Shown here: positions 48,684 through 58,107 of the stretch, piece by piece
How the letters are laid out: each line of letters opens with the position of its first letter
Position numbering within the stretch: position 1 is the stretch's first letter
Source of the DNA: Gammaproteobacteria bacterium
Lineage (GTDB): Bacteria; Pseudomonadota; Gammaproteobacteria; Eutrophobiales; Eutrophobiaceae
NCBI GenBank assembly: GCA_016193395.1
Contig: JACPSH010000053.1
Coordinates: forward strand, 31,706 to 95,705
Length of the DNA stretch: 64,000 bases
Direction: 5' to 3'
Made by a program: the position numbers and the translations under genes
Notes under the pieces: model-generated
Databases searched by the model: none
Seen by the model: only the letters and a program-made list of their open reading frames with translations
What the model was told of the DNA's origin: nothing

Positions 48684-49508
48684 TCAGAAGGGCGCCCTGG
48701 GGAGACGTCCCAGCGGGTTGACGGGCTTGCCGTCCTTGCGAATCTCGAAATGCAGCACCGGTGTTCCGTCGCTCCCGATCCCCATCGTTGCAATCGTTTG
48801 TCCGGAGGAAACGCGGTCGCCTTCTTTCACAAGAAGTGTATCGTTGTGTGCGTATGCACTCAGATACGTATCACTGTGCTTGACGATGATAAGCCGCCCG
48901 TAACCCAAAAGTCCACTTCCGCTGTACACAACTGATCCGGCTGCCGCAGCCGCGATCGATTGTCCGCGATGACCGGAAATATCGATGCCGTTCCGCGCCG
49001 TGGGCGTGTCCGATCGGATCACACGTCCCTTCGTCGGCCATCGCCATCGAATGATCATCGACCTGGGATCCGCCGGAGTCACCGGCACGTTCACTCGCGA
49101 TTCCGGTTCCGGTTCCCGTTCCGGCGTCGTTGCGGGCGTGCGCGCTTTCGGTTCAACGCTGGGCCGCGGCGCCGAAACGACCCGCTCCGCAGGCGGACTC
49201 AGCCGCAGCGCCTGGCCGGGAATGATGAGAAAAGGATCCCGGATCCCGTTCCATCGGGCAACGTCGCGATAATCCGCGCCATAGCGCCATGCGATCGAAT
49301 ACAAGGTATCGCCTTGCTGCACGATATGCCGGTCGGGCACCCGCTGCGGCGCGGCTGGCGTTTCGCCGGCTGCGTATCCGGCCTCGGCCGGCTGTCCCCG
49401 ATCGCGCGTCTGCACCGGTGCGCTGACGGGGGCAGCGCAGCCGAGGGCGAAGGGGATCAACCACAGCGGGCATAGTATGCGCAGGGACGGCCGACGGACC
49501 GGGAGCAT
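48684..49508 (-). CDS. nlpD: Murein hydrolase activator NlpD, LysM-M23 lipoprotein
   Basis: A 274-residue lipoprotein (lipobox FALGC) with one LysM domain ([20 protein letters not shown]) and a C-terminal M23/LytM domain. Zinc-binding residues of active M23 peptidases are lost: GIDISGH is preceded by Asn instead of His, and the HxH motif is replaced by VLHFEIR. NlpD is a known activator of the amidase AmiC during cell separation, so loss of catalysis is expected. It lies directly before rpoS, where in E. coli rpoS promoters sit inside nlpD. Confidence 0.95.
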   Translation of the reverse strand: MLPVRRPSLRILCPLWLIPFALGCAAPVSAPVQTRDRGQPAEAGYAAGETPAAPQRVPDRHIVQQGDTLYSIAWRYGADYRDVARWNGIRDPFLIIPGQALRLSPPAERVVSAPRPSVEPKARTPATTPEREPEPESRVNVPVTPADPRSMIIRWRWPTKGRVIRSDTPTARNGIDISGHRGQSIAAAAAGSVVYSGSGLLGYGRLIIVKHSDTYLSAYAHNDTLLVKEGDRVSSGQTIATMGIGSDGTPVLHFEIRKDGKPVNPLGRLPRAPF

Positions 49509-49511
49509 GCG

Positions 49512-50171
49512 TCAGCCCATACCCTCAATCATGGGCACGAAACTCACCCAATCCAGGCGCCTCTCTTCATATCCTTCAGCCGTGCGCCGTATGGACAGGA
49601 GCTCCTGATGTCCACTCCCGCCGACCGGAATAATCAGGCGTCCCCCAGAAGCGAGTTGCTCGAGAAGCGCCGGCGGCACGCCGAGCGGCGCTGCAGCGAC
49701 CAATATCGCGTCGAAAGGCGCGCGTTCCATCCACCCCAGATTGCCGTCTCCGTGACGGACGAAGATATTACGGCAGTCGAGCGCCCGGAAATTCTGGCGC
49801 GCGCGGTGCACGAGCGCTTCGATGCGTTCGACCGAGTAAACCTTCTTCGCCAGTTTCGAGAGGATCACCGTCTGATAACCGCACCCGGTGCCGATTTCAA
49901 GCACGGTCTCCGGCAGGCCATCCGCAAGCAGGGCTTCGGTCATGCATGCGACGATATACGGCTGCGAAATGGTCTGGTTGAACCCGATGGGCAGCGCCGT
50001 GTTGTCATACGCGCGGCTGGCCAGCGCCTCATCGATGAAGATATGGCGCGGGGTATTCCTGACGAGTTCGAGCACCTTTTTCGACTGGATCCCCATCTCG
50101 CGCAACTGGCTCACGAGGCGATCGCGGGACCGCTGTGAAGTCATGCCAATGCCGCGGAAATCACCGGCCAT
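49512..50171 (-). CDS. pcm: Protein-L-isoaspartate O-methyltransferase (cytoplasmic)
   Basis: A 219-residue SAM-dependent methyltransferase: NTPRHIFIDEALASRAYDNT, QTISQPYIVACMTEAL, the SAM motif VLEIGTGCGYQTVILSKL and DAILVAAAPLGVP. It repairs isoaspartyl residues in aged proteins. ATG 50171 overlaps the surE stop; ATG 50144 (MTSQRSRDRL) matches the family N-terminus and is equally likely. A second, exported relative exists at 61617-62345. Confidence 0.95.
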   Translation of the reverse strand: MAGDFRGIGMTSQRSRDRLVSQLREMGIQSKKVLELVRNTPRHIFIDEALASRAYDNTALPIGFNQTISQPYIVACMTEALLADGLPETVLEIGTGCGYQTVILSKLAKKVYSVERIEALVHRARQNFRALDCRNIFVRHGDGNLGWMERAPFDAILVAAAPLGVPPALLEQLASGGRLIIPVGGSGHQELLSIRRTAEGYEERRLDWVSFVPMIEGMG

Positions 50172-50922
50172 CGATCTGTACGCTGTCGAGCCAGCGGGAC
50201 AGGTGATCGAGCGCGCTGTGGCGGGTGAGATCCACCTGCAAGGGCGTCACGGAAATATTGTTCCGCGCAACGGCATGGAAATCGGTGCCCGGACCCGCGT
50301 CCTGGCCGGGACCCGGGGGGCCGACCCAGTAGACCGTCCGCTTCTTCGGGTCCTGCATCTTCATTGCCGGTTCGGACTTGTGGCGGTGTCCGAGACGGGT
50401 GACTTCCCATCTTCCGTATTGTTCAAATGGAACATCGGGAAAATTGATGTTCAGAAGCAAGTCCGGGTCCAGCGGACGATCAATCATGGCCTTGACCAGG
50501 TTGATCGTGGCGCGCACCGCCGCATCGAAATGCACGGGGTTCTCGCCAATCAGGGAGAGAGCCAGGGCGGGACGTCCGAGAAACCGGGCTTCCATCGCTG
50601 CGGCCACCGTGCCCGAGTACAGAACGTCATCGCCCAGATTGGCGCCCGCGTTGATGCCGCTGATGACCATGTCCGGATCCGGTTCCAGCAGGCCGGTAAT
50701 CGCGAGATGCACGCAATCGGTCGGCGTCCCGTTCACGTAGATGAATCCGTTTTCGGCGCGCCGAGGATGGAGCGGAGCCTCGAGCGTCAGTGAATTGCTC
50801 GCGCCACTGCGGTTGCGGTCGGGCGCCACGACAGTGACCCTGCCGATTTCGGACACGGCCTCCGCCAGTAGCCCCAACCCCGGCGCCTGGTAGCCGTCGT
50901 CATTGCTCAGAAGAAAATGCAT
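50161..50922 (-). CDS. surE: 5'/3'-nucleotidase SurE
   Basis: The 253-residue phosphatase has the N-terminal metal motif LLSNDDGYQAPGL, VTVVAPDRNRSGAS and ISGINAGANLGDDVLYSGTV, all typical of SurE. It hydrolyses nucleoside monophosphates and supports stationary-phase survival. It is the first gene of the surE-pcm-nlpD-rpoS operon. Confidence 0.97.
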   Translation of the reverse strand: MHFLLSNDDGYQAPGLGLLAEAVSEIGRVTVVAPDRNRSGASNSLTLEAPLHPRRAENGFIYVNGTPTDCVHLAITGLLEPDPDMVISGINAGANLGDDVLYSGTVAAAMEARFLGRPALALSLIGENPVHFDAAVRATINLVKAMIDRPLDPDLLLNINFPDVPFEQYGRWEVTRLGHRHKSEPAMKMQDPKKRTVYWVGPPGPGQDAGPGTDFHAVARNNISVTPLQVDLTRHSALDHLSRWLDSVQIDGR

Positions 50923-50991
50923 CGCCTGTCGACTGCCTTCGCCTGCCCGCGTGTCCCCATCGCCGGACTGCCGGGCCTGGCGATTCGGATT

Positions 50992-51894
50992 CTACCGCAA
51001 CAGAAATTCCAGCAACGCCTTCTGCGCATGCAGACGATTACCGGCCTCTTCCCAGACGACGCTTTGCGGTCCGTCAATCACCTCGGAGGTCACCTCTTCC
51101 CCGCGATGCGCCGGAAGACAGTGCATGAACAATGCATCCGGCGCCGCGAGACGCATGAGCGCGCCGTTGACCTGAAAACCCTCGAACGCGATGCGCCGCG
51201 CCTCCGCGTCCGCCTCCTGTCCCATGCTGGTCCAGACGTCGGTCAACACCAGGTCCGCGCCCTCGACCGCCTGACGCGGGTCACCGGAGAGGATAACCTC
51301 GCCGCCCGCTTTCTTGAGTATTTCCGCCGCGGGCTGGAATCCCTCCGGAGACGCGATGTGGAGGCGCAGACCCAGGAGCGCGGCAGCCTCGATATACGAA
51401 TGGCACACGTTGTTCCCGTCCCCGATCCAGGCAACCTTGCTGCCGCGGATCTCGCCACGGTGTTCGACGAAGGTCTGCAAGTCCGCCAGGAGCTGGCATG
51501 GGTGGTGCAGGTCGGACAGGCCGTTGATTACCGGGACTTCCGCGGCGCCCGCAAATGCTTCCAGCCTCCGGTGTGCGTGGGTCCGGATGAGGATGCAATC
51601 CACCATCCGCGAAAGCACGCGCGCCGTATCCTCGGGTGGCTCGCCGCGCACCAGCTGCGAATCCCCGGGGGCAAGGAAAATGGCATGCCCACCGAGATGC
51701 ACCATCGCGGCCTCGAAAGATACGCGCGTACGCGTCGATGATTTCTCGAAAATCATCGCCAAGACACGGCCGTACAATGTCTCCTGCATGCGCCGTTCCC
51801 CGAACTCCGTCTTCAGAACGCGCGCGCGATCCAGCAGCGCCCGCAGATCGGCGGGCGTCAGGTCAGCCAGGGTCAGAAAATGGCGCGGCTTCAT
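50992..51894 (-). CDS. argF: Ornithine carbamoyltransferase
   Basis: A 300-residue enzyme with the carbamoyl phosphate motif SSTRTRVSFE, HPCQLLADL and the ornithine-site motif HCLPAHRGEE. It forms citrulline for arginine synthesis. ATG 51894 (MKPRHFLTLADL) matches the family N-terminus; an extension to 51927 would run into the preceding terminator. It stands alone, between that terminator and surE. Confidence 0.96.
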   Translation of the reverse strand: MKPRHFLTLADLTPADLRALLDRARVLKTEFGERRMQETLYGRVLAMIFEKSSTRTRVSFEAAMVHLGGHAIFLAPGDSQLVRGEPPEDTARVLSRMVDCILIRTHAHRRLEAFAGAAEVPVINGLSDLHHPCQLLADLQTFVEHRGEIRGSKVAWIGDGNNVCHSYIEAAALLGLRLHIASPEGFQPAAEILKKAGGEVILSGDPRQAVEGADLVLTDVWTSMGQEADAEARRIAFEGFQVNGALMRLAAPDALFMHCLPAHRGEEVTSEVIDGPQSVVWEEAGNRLHAQKALLEFLLR

Positions 51895-51921
51895 TTCGGT
51901 CACGATTCCATGCCCCAGAAA

Positions 51922-51947
51922 AACCAAGCCCGGCAGGACGCCGGGCT
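51922..51947 (-). terminator. Rho-independent terminator after the PuuD-like gene
   Basis: On the minus strand AGCCCGGC and GCCGGGCT form an 8-bp perfect stem with a 5-base loop, followed by TGGTTTTTC. It closes the PuuD-like gene 24 bases after its stop and insulates argF. Confidence 0.8.
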
Positions 51948-51970
51948 GAGGTCATCGGGCACGCCTGCGT

Positions 51971-52498
51971 TCAGAAGGGCAACCCGTGAGACGCGGCCCC
52001 CATGAACAAGAGCATGGGTATGGACATCGCCGTGTTGGCCCGGGACGCGAGAAACGCGTTTCGGCGTGCGCGACCCTTCTCCTCATCGGTCGCCGCGACG
52101 AGGCCCAGCAATTTCTTCTGGTTTGGCCAGATCACGAACCAGACATTGAAGAGCATGATCGTGCCGAGCCATGCCCCCATGCCCATCGTGGTCCATTGCG
52201 CGTTTGCCGCGCCGATCCCCAAGGAGAATGCGCCGAGGAACGAGTAGTTGGGCGCATGCAGCAGGTACACGGCGCCCGACAGCCAGGTGACGAGTGCGGC
52301 CCAACGGAACCAGAGCAGCGCCCGCGGCATGACGTACTTGCTGATCGCGGATGGTCCCGGCCCGCCTTTGTCGGCATTGGCCTCCGCGACAGCGGGGACG
52401 TTCACGAAATTGAAGAAATACAACAATCCTATCCAGGCGACGCCGGACAGGAAATGCAGCCAACGGTCGAGCGACAGTACGATTTGCGTTGCTTCCAT
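51971..52498 (-). CDS. PuuD-like (urate oxidase N-terminal domain) membrane protein
   Basis: A 175-residue integral membrane protein with four hydrophobic segments (WLHFLSGVAWIGLLYFFNF, WFRWAALVTWLSGAVYLL, GAWLGTIMLFNVWFVIWP, AMSIPMLLFMGAAS). The pattern and NQKKLLGL resemble the N-terminal domain of PuuD urate hydroxylase but without the C-terminal cytochrome c domain. Such short versions are common and their role is not known; urate catabolism is not supported by neighbours. AAGGGG precedes ATG 52498, which lies 18 bases after a 31-residue frame. Confidence 0.8.
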   Translation of the reverse strand: MEATQIVLSLDRWLHFLSGVAWIGLLYFFNFVNVPAVAEANADKGGPGPSAISKYVMPRALLWFRWAALVTWLSGAVYLLHAPNYSFLGAFSLGIGAANAQWTTMGMGAWLGTIMLFNVWFVIWPNQKKLLGLVAATDEEKGRARRNAFLASRANTAMSIPMLLFMGAASHGLPF

Positions 52499-52516
52499 AA
52501 CGTGTTTCCCCTTGCG

Positions 52517-52612
52517 TCAGACGCCGACGATTGCCTTGATGACCACGACCAGGACGGCGGCGAGCACCAAGCCCGTGATGATTGTTCCGCTGATGGAATC
52601 GAGAGGATTCAT
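52517..52612 (-). CDS. 31-residue single-span membrane peptide
   Basis: A small complete frame begins MNPLDSISGTIITG and continues with LVLAAVLVVVIKAIVGV, giving one strong membrane helix with few charged residues (one Asp, one Lys). It ends 18 bases before the PuuD-like gene on the same strand, and a G-rich stretch (GGGGGTG) lies upstream of its ATG. It may be a small subunit or regulator of the PuuD-like protein. Too short for family recognition; chance cannot be ruled out. Confidence 0.5.
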   Translation of the reverse strand: MNPLDSISGTIITGLVLAAVLVVVIKAIVGV

Positions 52613-52834
52613 GCTGCGCACCCCCATAGCCCGAGCAGCGTCGAGGCATTTGTCTTAATTTTGTCGGATAGCTCGAATTATACCCACGCCCCTGCGCACT
52701 TTCATCTGCGAGGGCCGCGACGGCGCCAGGGCGCGCTGCCCGCCGGACGGATGCCGTCGCGCGTCCATGAACGTGAACTCATCTCGGCCGTATCCCGTGC
52801 GCGTCGCGAGATTCTTCCAGACGGGCCGCGGCCA

Positions 52835-52863
52835 TCGACAATATGCGCAATCCCAAGTAAAAT
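52835..52863 (+). promoter_or_regulatory. Sigma70-type promoter of grxD
   Basis: TCGACA (52835-52840) and TAAAAT (52858-52863) are spaced by 17 bases, 40 bases before ATG 52904. Each box differs from consensus at one base. Confidence 0.6.
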
Positions 52864-52903
52864 ACTCAACTATTAAACCCGATCCGCAATTGAGGTTCAG
52901 GCA

Positions 52904-53227
52904 ATGGATGTGATTGAACAGATCAAGGCGACCATTTCCGAAAATCCGGTCGTCATCTTCATGAAGGGAACGCCCGACTTTCCCCAGTGCGGGTTTTCCA
53001 TGCGCACGGCCCAGGCGCTCAAGGCGTGCAACGTCGACTTTGCCTATGTAGACGTGCTGGCCAATCCGGAAATCCGCGCCGGATTGCCCTCCGTCTCGAA
53101 CTGGCCGACGTTCCCGCAGGTCTTTGTCGGCGGCGATTTGATCGGCGGCTGCGACATCACCCTGGAAATGTTCCAGAAAGGCGAGCTCCAGATACTCATC
53201 AAGCAGGCGGTTTCCGGCGCCCGCTGA
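52904..53227 (+). CDS. grxD: Monothiol glutaredoxin Grx4
   Basis: A 107-residue CGFS-type glutaredoxin: FMKGTPDFPQCGFSMRTAQAL with the active Cys, SNWPTFPQVFVGGDLIGGCD with the glutathione site. It carries a glutathione-bound [2Fe-2S] cluster and takes part in iron-sulfur cluster trafficking, useful beside the cluster-rich formate dehydrogenase. The gene is monocistronic and converges on dnaQ; a multi-hairpin repeat lies in between. Confidence 0.96.
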   Translation: MDVIEQIKATISENPVVIFMKGTPDFPQCGFSMRTAQALKACNVDFAYVDVLANPEIRAGLPSVSNWPTFPQVFVGGDLIGGCDITLEMFQKGELQILIKQAVSGAR

Positions 53228-53257
53228 TCCTCCCCCGTCCGGGCACTTGCCGCGCTA

Positions 53258-53407
53258 AGGAACCTCTGAACAAGTTCAGAGGTTCCTGCCGCACAAGGAG
53301 GTGCGGCCATTTTCCGATCGCGTAAGCGATTGGAAAATGAAGGAAAGCGAAAATCAGACTTTTCGCTTTCTGTGCTCTGACAAGTCCTGGACGGACTTGT
53401 TCAGAGC
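53258..53407 (-). repeat. Five-hairpin repeat element A
   Basis: Read on the minus strand, five hairpins follow each other with almost no spacer. H1: 53407-53374, GCTCTGAACAAGTCC stem with loop GTCCA. H2: 53370-53343, GAAAGCGAAAA stem, loop GTCTGA. H3: 53339-53308, CATTTTCC-ATCGC stem with one wobble. H4: 53307-53288, GCCGCAC stem. H5: 53287-53258, AGGAACCTCTGAAC stem. CTCTGAACAAG of H1 recurs inverted in H5, giving terminal inverted repeats. The same design with other stem sequences is found at 63627-63779. It fills the space between grxD and dnaQ. Confidence 0.85.
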
Positions 53408-53411
53408 TTCC

Positions 53412-54134
53412 CTAACCTGATCCACGGCCTACGCGCGGCCAGAGGCAACGGCCGCCGCTTATCCTGTCGATCGCGCGGAGGCGTTCGCGATGTGCTTCCA
53501 GTTCGGCGGCGTTCGGTTGAATCATGCGCAACGGCCCGCGCTTCCTGGCCAACCCGCCGTGTTCAGAGCCCCTCGCCGCCGCGGAAACAGTATGTTCCTC
53601 CAGTGAAAGACTGGTCTGTCCCCCCGTCATCGCCAGGTAGACGTCGGCGAGAAGGCGTGCATCGAGCAGCGCGCCGTGCAATTCCCGCCCCGTGTTGTCC
53701 ACGGCGTAGCGTGCGCACAGCGCGTCCAGACTGTTTTTCTGCCCCGGATGGAGACTGCGCGCCAGTGCGAGCGTGTCGATTACGCGGCATTGGTCTTCAA
53801 TCCGTCCCCACTCCGGGCCAAGCTGTCTCAGTTCCCAGTTGATGAACCCGACGTCGAATGGTGCATTGTGGATGATCAGCTCGCTGCCGCGGATGAACTC
53901 CAGCAATTCGGTGGCCACCTCCCGAAACAACGGCTTGTCCGCCAGGTCGGCCGTACAGAGCCCATGAACATCCGTGGCCCCGTCTTCGATATCCCGCTCC
54001 GGGTTCAGATAGGAATGAAACGTGCGCCCAGTGCGGCGCCGGTTGCGGAGCTCGACGCAGCCAATCTCGATGATTCGATGGTTCTGCTCCGGCTCCAGGC
54101 CGGTCGTTTCGGTATCCAGTACTACCTGCCGCAT
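53412..54134 (-). CDS. dnaQ: DNA polymerase III epsilon subunit (proofreading exonuclease)
   Basis: A 240-residue DEDDh exonuclease: ExoI motif VLDTETTGLEPEQNHRIIEI, ExoII around IHNAPFDVGFINWEL, ExoIII HGALLDARLLADVYLAM. A C-terminal extension after about residue 185 would bind the polymerase alpha subunit. It proofreads during replication. It follows rnhA on the same strand, a gammaproteobacterial arrangement. Confidence 0.96.
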   Translation of the reverse strand: MRQVVLDTETTGLEPEQNHRIIEIGCVELRNRRRTGRTFHSYLNPERDIEDGATDVHGLCTADLADKPLFREVATELLEFIRGSELIIHNAPFDVGFINWELRQLGPEWGRIEDQCRVIDTLALARSLHPGQKNSLDALCARYAVDNTGRELHGALLDARLLADVYLAMTGGQTSLSLEEHTVSAAARGSEHGGLARKRGPLRMIQPNAAELEAHRERLRAIDRISGGRCLWPRVGRGSG

Positions 54135-54177
54135 CTCCCCTTCACCTCCATACGGTCCGGTGTCCCTCGGAGCCAGG

Positions 54178-54645
54178 TCAGCGCGCGCCGCGCTCTATCC
54201 CGGCATCCCGCAGCATCCCTTCTATGGCTTCATTGGCCAGCGCATCGACGCGCTCGTTTTCGGGATGGCCGCTATGGCCCCTGACCCACTGCCACTCAAT
54301 ATCATGCGTTTCCGCTGCGACTTCCAGCGCCTGCCACAGATCCTTGTTTTTGACCGGTTTGCGGTCGGCGGTCTTCCAGTTACGGCGCTTCCAGTCCGGC
54401 AACCAGCGCGTGATCCCCTGGTTCAGGTAGGTCGAATCCGTGACCAGGCGAACCCGACATGGCCGGGTGAGGGCCTGCAGCCCGCGAATTGCCGCGAGCA
54501 GTTCCATGCGGTTATTCGTCGTCTGGCGCTCGGTACCGGACAGCTCCCGCTCGACGCCCTGGTAGCGCAGCAGAACCCCCCAGCCGCCAGGCCCGGGATT
54601 GCCCCTGCATGCGCCGTCGGTGTACAACTCCACTCGTTCTTTCAT
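54178..54645 (-). CDS. rnhA: Ribonuclease HI
   Basis: A 155-residue RNase H with catalytic acids in [42 protein letters not shown] and the basic handle/HxGH segment ([18 protein letters not shown]). It removes RNA from RNA-DNA hybrids. Its ATG overlaps the stop of the methyltransferase gene (ATGA). Confidence 0.97.
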   Translation of the reverse strand: MKERVELYTDGACRGNPGPGGWGVLLRYQGVERELSGTERQTTNNRMELLAAIRGLQALTRPCRVRLVTDSTYLNQGITRWLPDWKRRNWKTADRKPVKNKDLWQALEVAAETHDIEWQWVRGHSGHPENERVDALANEAIEGMLRDAGIERGAR

Positions 54646-55403
54646 CCGGCCGAAGACTTACGCATGCTTGGTTCCGCGACTCCCGCCGCGATCATGCCGT
54701 GCCGCGCGGGCCAGCGCAGCCGGCTAGGCGTCAGGGGCGCGACCCGCTTTCTGGCGATGACAAGATAGGCGCCGGCGAAGAGCGGCCAGAGGTACCGTCC
54801 AAGCTGTTCGAGGACCTGCAGACGATCCATGACCGCGATGCTGCGCAGCGGCGGCCGGTAGGAGAACCGATCCACGTGCACGAGATCGAAATCCAGCAGG
54901 GCCAGCCAGTCGCGCAGTCTCGCCAGCGCATAGTACTGGCCGCACCAGGGCGGGTCTTCGCGCCAGCCCAGGACAAACCTCCACAGGCCCCACAGGCTCC
55001 ACGGATTGAGCCCCAAAAGGACCAGATGGCCCTCGCCGATCAAAACGCGCTCGACCTCGCGCAGAACGCGGTGCGGGCTCGGCGTGAATTCCAGCACGTG
55101 CGGCAACACCACAACATCGATGCTGTCAGCTGCGAACGGCAGCGATTCCGGGAAACAGGCGAGCGTGACGCCACTGCCCGCATCGACGCCGCCGGGAATC
55201 CGCAGGACCATCTTGTGGCCGATCCGGCTGGCCTCGAGCAAGCCGGCTGAGCCGAACGATCCGATTTGCACGATGTGGTATCCGAACAGATCGGGAAGAA
55301 CACGGGAAACCCGCAGCTGTTCCTGCGCATGAAGCGTGCGGCCGGCACCGGAGTCGAACCAGGACTTCGCCATCACGGGGTTCGTGGGAGACGATTCAAC
55401 CAT
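54642..55403 (-). CDS. SAM-dependent methyltransferase, unknown substrate
   Basis: A 253-residue class I methyltransferase-type protein with a SAM-binding first strand ([15 protein letters not shown]), [20 protein letters not shown] with the usual post-II acidic segment, and [16 protein letters not shown]. It resembles the YafS-type proteins located beside rnhA-dnaQ and gloB in gammaproteobacteria. Substrate unknown. ATG 55403 is used; an ATG 10 codons further is possible. It diverges from gloB. Confidence 0.87.
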   Translation of the reverse strand: MVESSPTNPVMAKSWFDSGAGRTLHAQEQLRVSRVLPDLFGYHIVQIGSFGSAGLLEASRIGHKMVLRIPGGVDAGSGVTLACFPESLPFAADSIDVVVLPHVLEFTPSPHRVLREVERVLIGEGHLVLLGLNPWSLWGLWRFVLGWREDPPWCGQYYALARLRDWLALLDFDLVHVDRFSYRPPLRSIAVMDRLQVLEQLGRYLWPLFAGAYLVIARKRVAPLTPSRLRWPARHGMIAAGVAEPSMRKSSAG

Positions 55404-55486
55404 TGTCGTGGCCGCGGAACCGCACGGGATTGCACGGCAATAGACGGCGAATTGACGCGTTGATCACCGGCTGCGAGCATAATGCG

Positions 55487-56275
55487 ATGTTCGTGGTAAA
55501 ACCAGTCCCGGCGTTCGCCGACAATTATATCTGGCTCATCATCAACCCGAGGCGCCACTGCGCCGCGGTCGTCGACCCCGGCGATGCGGCACCGGTACTG
55601 GCGGCGCTGGAACGCGAACGCCTCGTTGCCGTTGCAATCCTCGTCACGCACCATCATGGCGACCATGTGGGCGGCGTGCTCGACCTGGTCGCGGCAAGAC
55701 CCGCCCCTGTCTACGGACCGGCGGCGGAGACGATCCCCGGAAGGACGCATCCGCTGCGCGAAGGGGACATGGTCGAGTTGCCGGACCTCGAGGCGCGCTT
55801 CAGCGTGCTCGAGGTGCCCGGCCACACGGCAGGACATATCGCCTATTACGGACACGGCATGGCCTTCGTCGGCGACACCCTGTTCATGTCCGGCTGCGGC
55901 AGGCTGTTCGAAGGCACCGCCGATCAAATGCATGCGTCGCTCGGCAAACTGGCGCAACTGCCGCCCACAACACGGATCTACTGCGCGCACGAATACACCG
56001 TGGCGAACCTGCGATTCGCCGCGGCGGTGGAACCGGACAATGCCGACATCACCGATCGCCTGGCATACAGCATTGCATTGCGCGAGATGGACCAGCCGAC
56101 AGTCCCTGCCCCTCTCGAACTGGAGAAGCGTACCAATCCGTTTCTGCGCGTGAATGAGCCGACGGTCCGGGATGCCGCCAGCCGGCAAGCCGGCCGAACG
56201 CTCGCTCGTGGAGCGGAAGTGTTTGGCGCTGTCCGGCGCTGGAAGGATACCTTTTCTTCTACGCCTCAGATGTAG
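55487..56275 (+). CDS. gloB: Hydroxyacylglutathione hydrolase (glyoxalase II)
   Basis: A 262-residue metallo-beta-lactamase-fold enzyme with THHHGDHVGG, VPGHTAGHI, GDTLFMSGCGRLFEGT and the C-terminal glutathione-site region (KRTNPFLRVNEP). It hydrolyses S-lactoylglutathione to lactate. ATG 55487 (MFVVKPVPAFADNYIWL) is the family start; the longer frame runs into the divergent promoter. mltD follows by 69 bases. Confidence 0.95.
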   Translation: MFVVKPVPAFADNYIWLIINPRRHCAAVVDPGDAAPVLAALERERLVAVAILVTHHHGDHVGGVLDLVAARPAPVYGPAAETIPGRTHPLREGDMVELPDLEARFSVLEVPGHTAGHIAYYGHGMAFVGDTLFMSGCGRLFEGTADQMHASLGKLAQLPPTTRIYCAHEYTVANLRFAAAVEPDNADITDRLAYSIALREMDQPTVPAPLELEKRTNPFLRVNEPTVRDAASRQAGRTLARGAEVFGAVRRWKDTFSSTPQM

Positions 56276-56344
56276 GGTCTTATTCGCTGATTCTGAAGCA
56301 AATAGGGTTGACGCTTCCGATAGCGACGCCTAGCATTTAAACCC

Positions 56345-57961
56345 GTGCGCCGAATAATAATTACAATCGCGCTGTTTCTCGCGGCATGCGCCAACCCACC
56401 AGCCCGGATCGATGCAAACGGCGGATTGTCATCGGCCCGCCCTCCCGATCCCTTGCGACCGGGCAGGGAATGGGAAGCCGGCATCCCCGGGACGGGCTCG
56501 CCCGAAACGCATGCGGCACTTCAACCCCGGGAATACGGCGGGACAAAAACCAATGTCTGGGTGAGGATCCAGTCCGCACTGTCCCTGGATCGCCGCCTCG
56601 ATCAGAAGGCTGTGCGGGACAAGCTCGCCTGGTTTTCACGCAACCAGGAGTACCTCGACCGGGTTGCGGAGCGCGCCAGACCCTATCTTTATTACATCGT
56701 CGAAGAGCTGGATCGGCGCGGCATGCCGCTGGACCTCGCGCTACTGCCGATCATCGAGAGCGCCTACCACCCCTTCGCCCTCTCTCCGAGCCGCGCCTCC
56801 GGGATCTGGCAGTTCATTCCAAGCACGGGAAAGCGCTACGGACTTAAGCAGAACTGGTGGTACGACGGCCGCAGGGACATTATCGCCGCGACCGGTGCAG
56901 CCCTCGACTATCTGCAGAAGCTGCACGCGGAGTTCGACGGCGACTGGCTGCTGGCGGTCGCCGCATACAACGCCGGCGAACTGAACGTCACGCGCGCCAT
57001 TAACCGTAATCGAAACACCGGCAGGAAGGCCGATTTCTGGTCGCTGGACCTGCCCAGGGAAACACGCGGCTACGTTCCGAGCTTTCTCGCTGTCGTCGAA
57101 CTGGCCGCGCAACCCGACCATTACGGCATCGCGCTGCGACCTATTGCCAATGCGCCCTACTTTTCGCGCGTGGACCTTGACGGGCAGCTGGATCTCGCCA
57201 CCGCCGCGGCTCTTGCCGCGATCAGCATGGACGAGTTGTATACGCTGAACCCCGGCTTCAATCAGTGGGCCACGGACCCGGAGGGTCCCCACACTCTCCT
57301 GCTTCCACTGGCGAAGACCGAGGAATTCAAACGCGGTCTCTCTTCACTCCCCGCCGAGGAGCGCATCCGCTGGACGCGCCATGAGATCCGCGCAGGCGAG
57401 ACCCTGGGCGAGATCGCGAGTCGGTACCGTACCAGTGTCGAGGCCCTGCAGGCGGCAAACGGCCTGCGCACGAACCTGATCCGCACGGGGCATTCCCTGC
57501 TCATCCCGAACGCGCAACAGCCGGAAGCCCACTACACGCTCAGCGCCGACAACCGGGGCTTTCGCGTTGCCGCCCGCGCCACACTTCGGCAGGCCGCGCG
57601 CCACGTCGTGACCCGCGGCGACACCCTCTGGGACATCAGCCGTCGCTATGGCGTGAGCATTGCGGATCTGTGCGCGTGGAACGACATCACGCCTAAAGCG
57701 CTATTGCGGCTGGGCCAGAAACTGGAGCTGCACCCAGAGCGCGATCAACCCGCCGCGGTTCATGTCGGCATGGCGGCTGCCTCCGCGGAACCGATCAGCT
57801 ACACCGTTCAGAGGGGCGACTCGCTGTGGCAGATATCGAGGCGCTTTGGCGTCACCGTCAGCCAGTTGCTGCAGTGGAACGGCTTGAACGAGGGCAGCCG
57901 GCTGCAACCGGGCCAGATACTCGTCCTGCACCGCTCCAGTCTCACGGCGACCGGCGCCTGA
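56345..57961 (+). CDS. mltD: Membrane-bound lytic murein transglycosylase D with three LysM domains
   Basis: A 538-residue lipoprotein (LFLAAC lipobox after GTG start) with an SLT domain: catalytic Glu in LPIIESAYHPFALSPSRASG, then IWQFIPSTGKRYGL and AVAAYNAGELNV. Three LysM repeats follow near residues 335-380, 415-460 and 480-530 (VTRGDTLWDISRRYGVSI, VQRGDSLWQISRRFGVTV). It cleaves peptidoglycan at the outer membrane. No clear ribosome site precedes the GTG. The gloB-mltD pair is common in gammaproteobacteria. Confidence 0.94.
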   Translation: MRRIIITIALFLAACANPPARIDANGGLSSARPPDPLRPGREWEAGIPGTGSPETHAALQPREYGGTKTNVWVRIQSALSLDRRLDQKAVRDKLAWFSRNQEYLDRVAERARPYLYYIVEELDRRGMPLDLALLPIIESAYHPFALSPSRASGIWQFIPSTGKRYGLKQNWWYDGRRDIIAATGAALDYLQKLHAEFDGDWLLAVAAYNAGELNVTRAINRNRNTGRKADFWSLDLPRETRGYVPSFLAVVELAAQPDHYGIALRPIANAPYFSRVDLDGQLDLATAAALAAISMDELYTLNPGFNQWATDPEGPHTLLLPLAKTEEFKRGLSSLPAEERIRWTRHEIRAGETLGEIASRYRTSVEALQAANGLRTNLIRTGHSLLIPNAQQPEAHYTLSADNRGFRVAARATLRQAARHVVTRGDTLWDISRRYGVSIADLCAWNDITPKALLRLGQKLELHPERDQPAAVHVGMAAASAEPISYTVQRGDSLWQISRRFGVTVSQLLQWNGLNEGSRLQPGQILVLHRSSLTATGA

Positions 57962-58107
57962 ACGGGCGAACCACGGCGGATCGGACTCACGGACCATTCG
58001 CCGCACCGCGCCGTTGAAGAGTCGGCGAGAGGGCGTGTCATGGCCGGAATCGATTCAAGGGGTCGTTCCCGGGGGACCCGGACACCGATCGCGGGCCCAA
58101 CCGCCCG

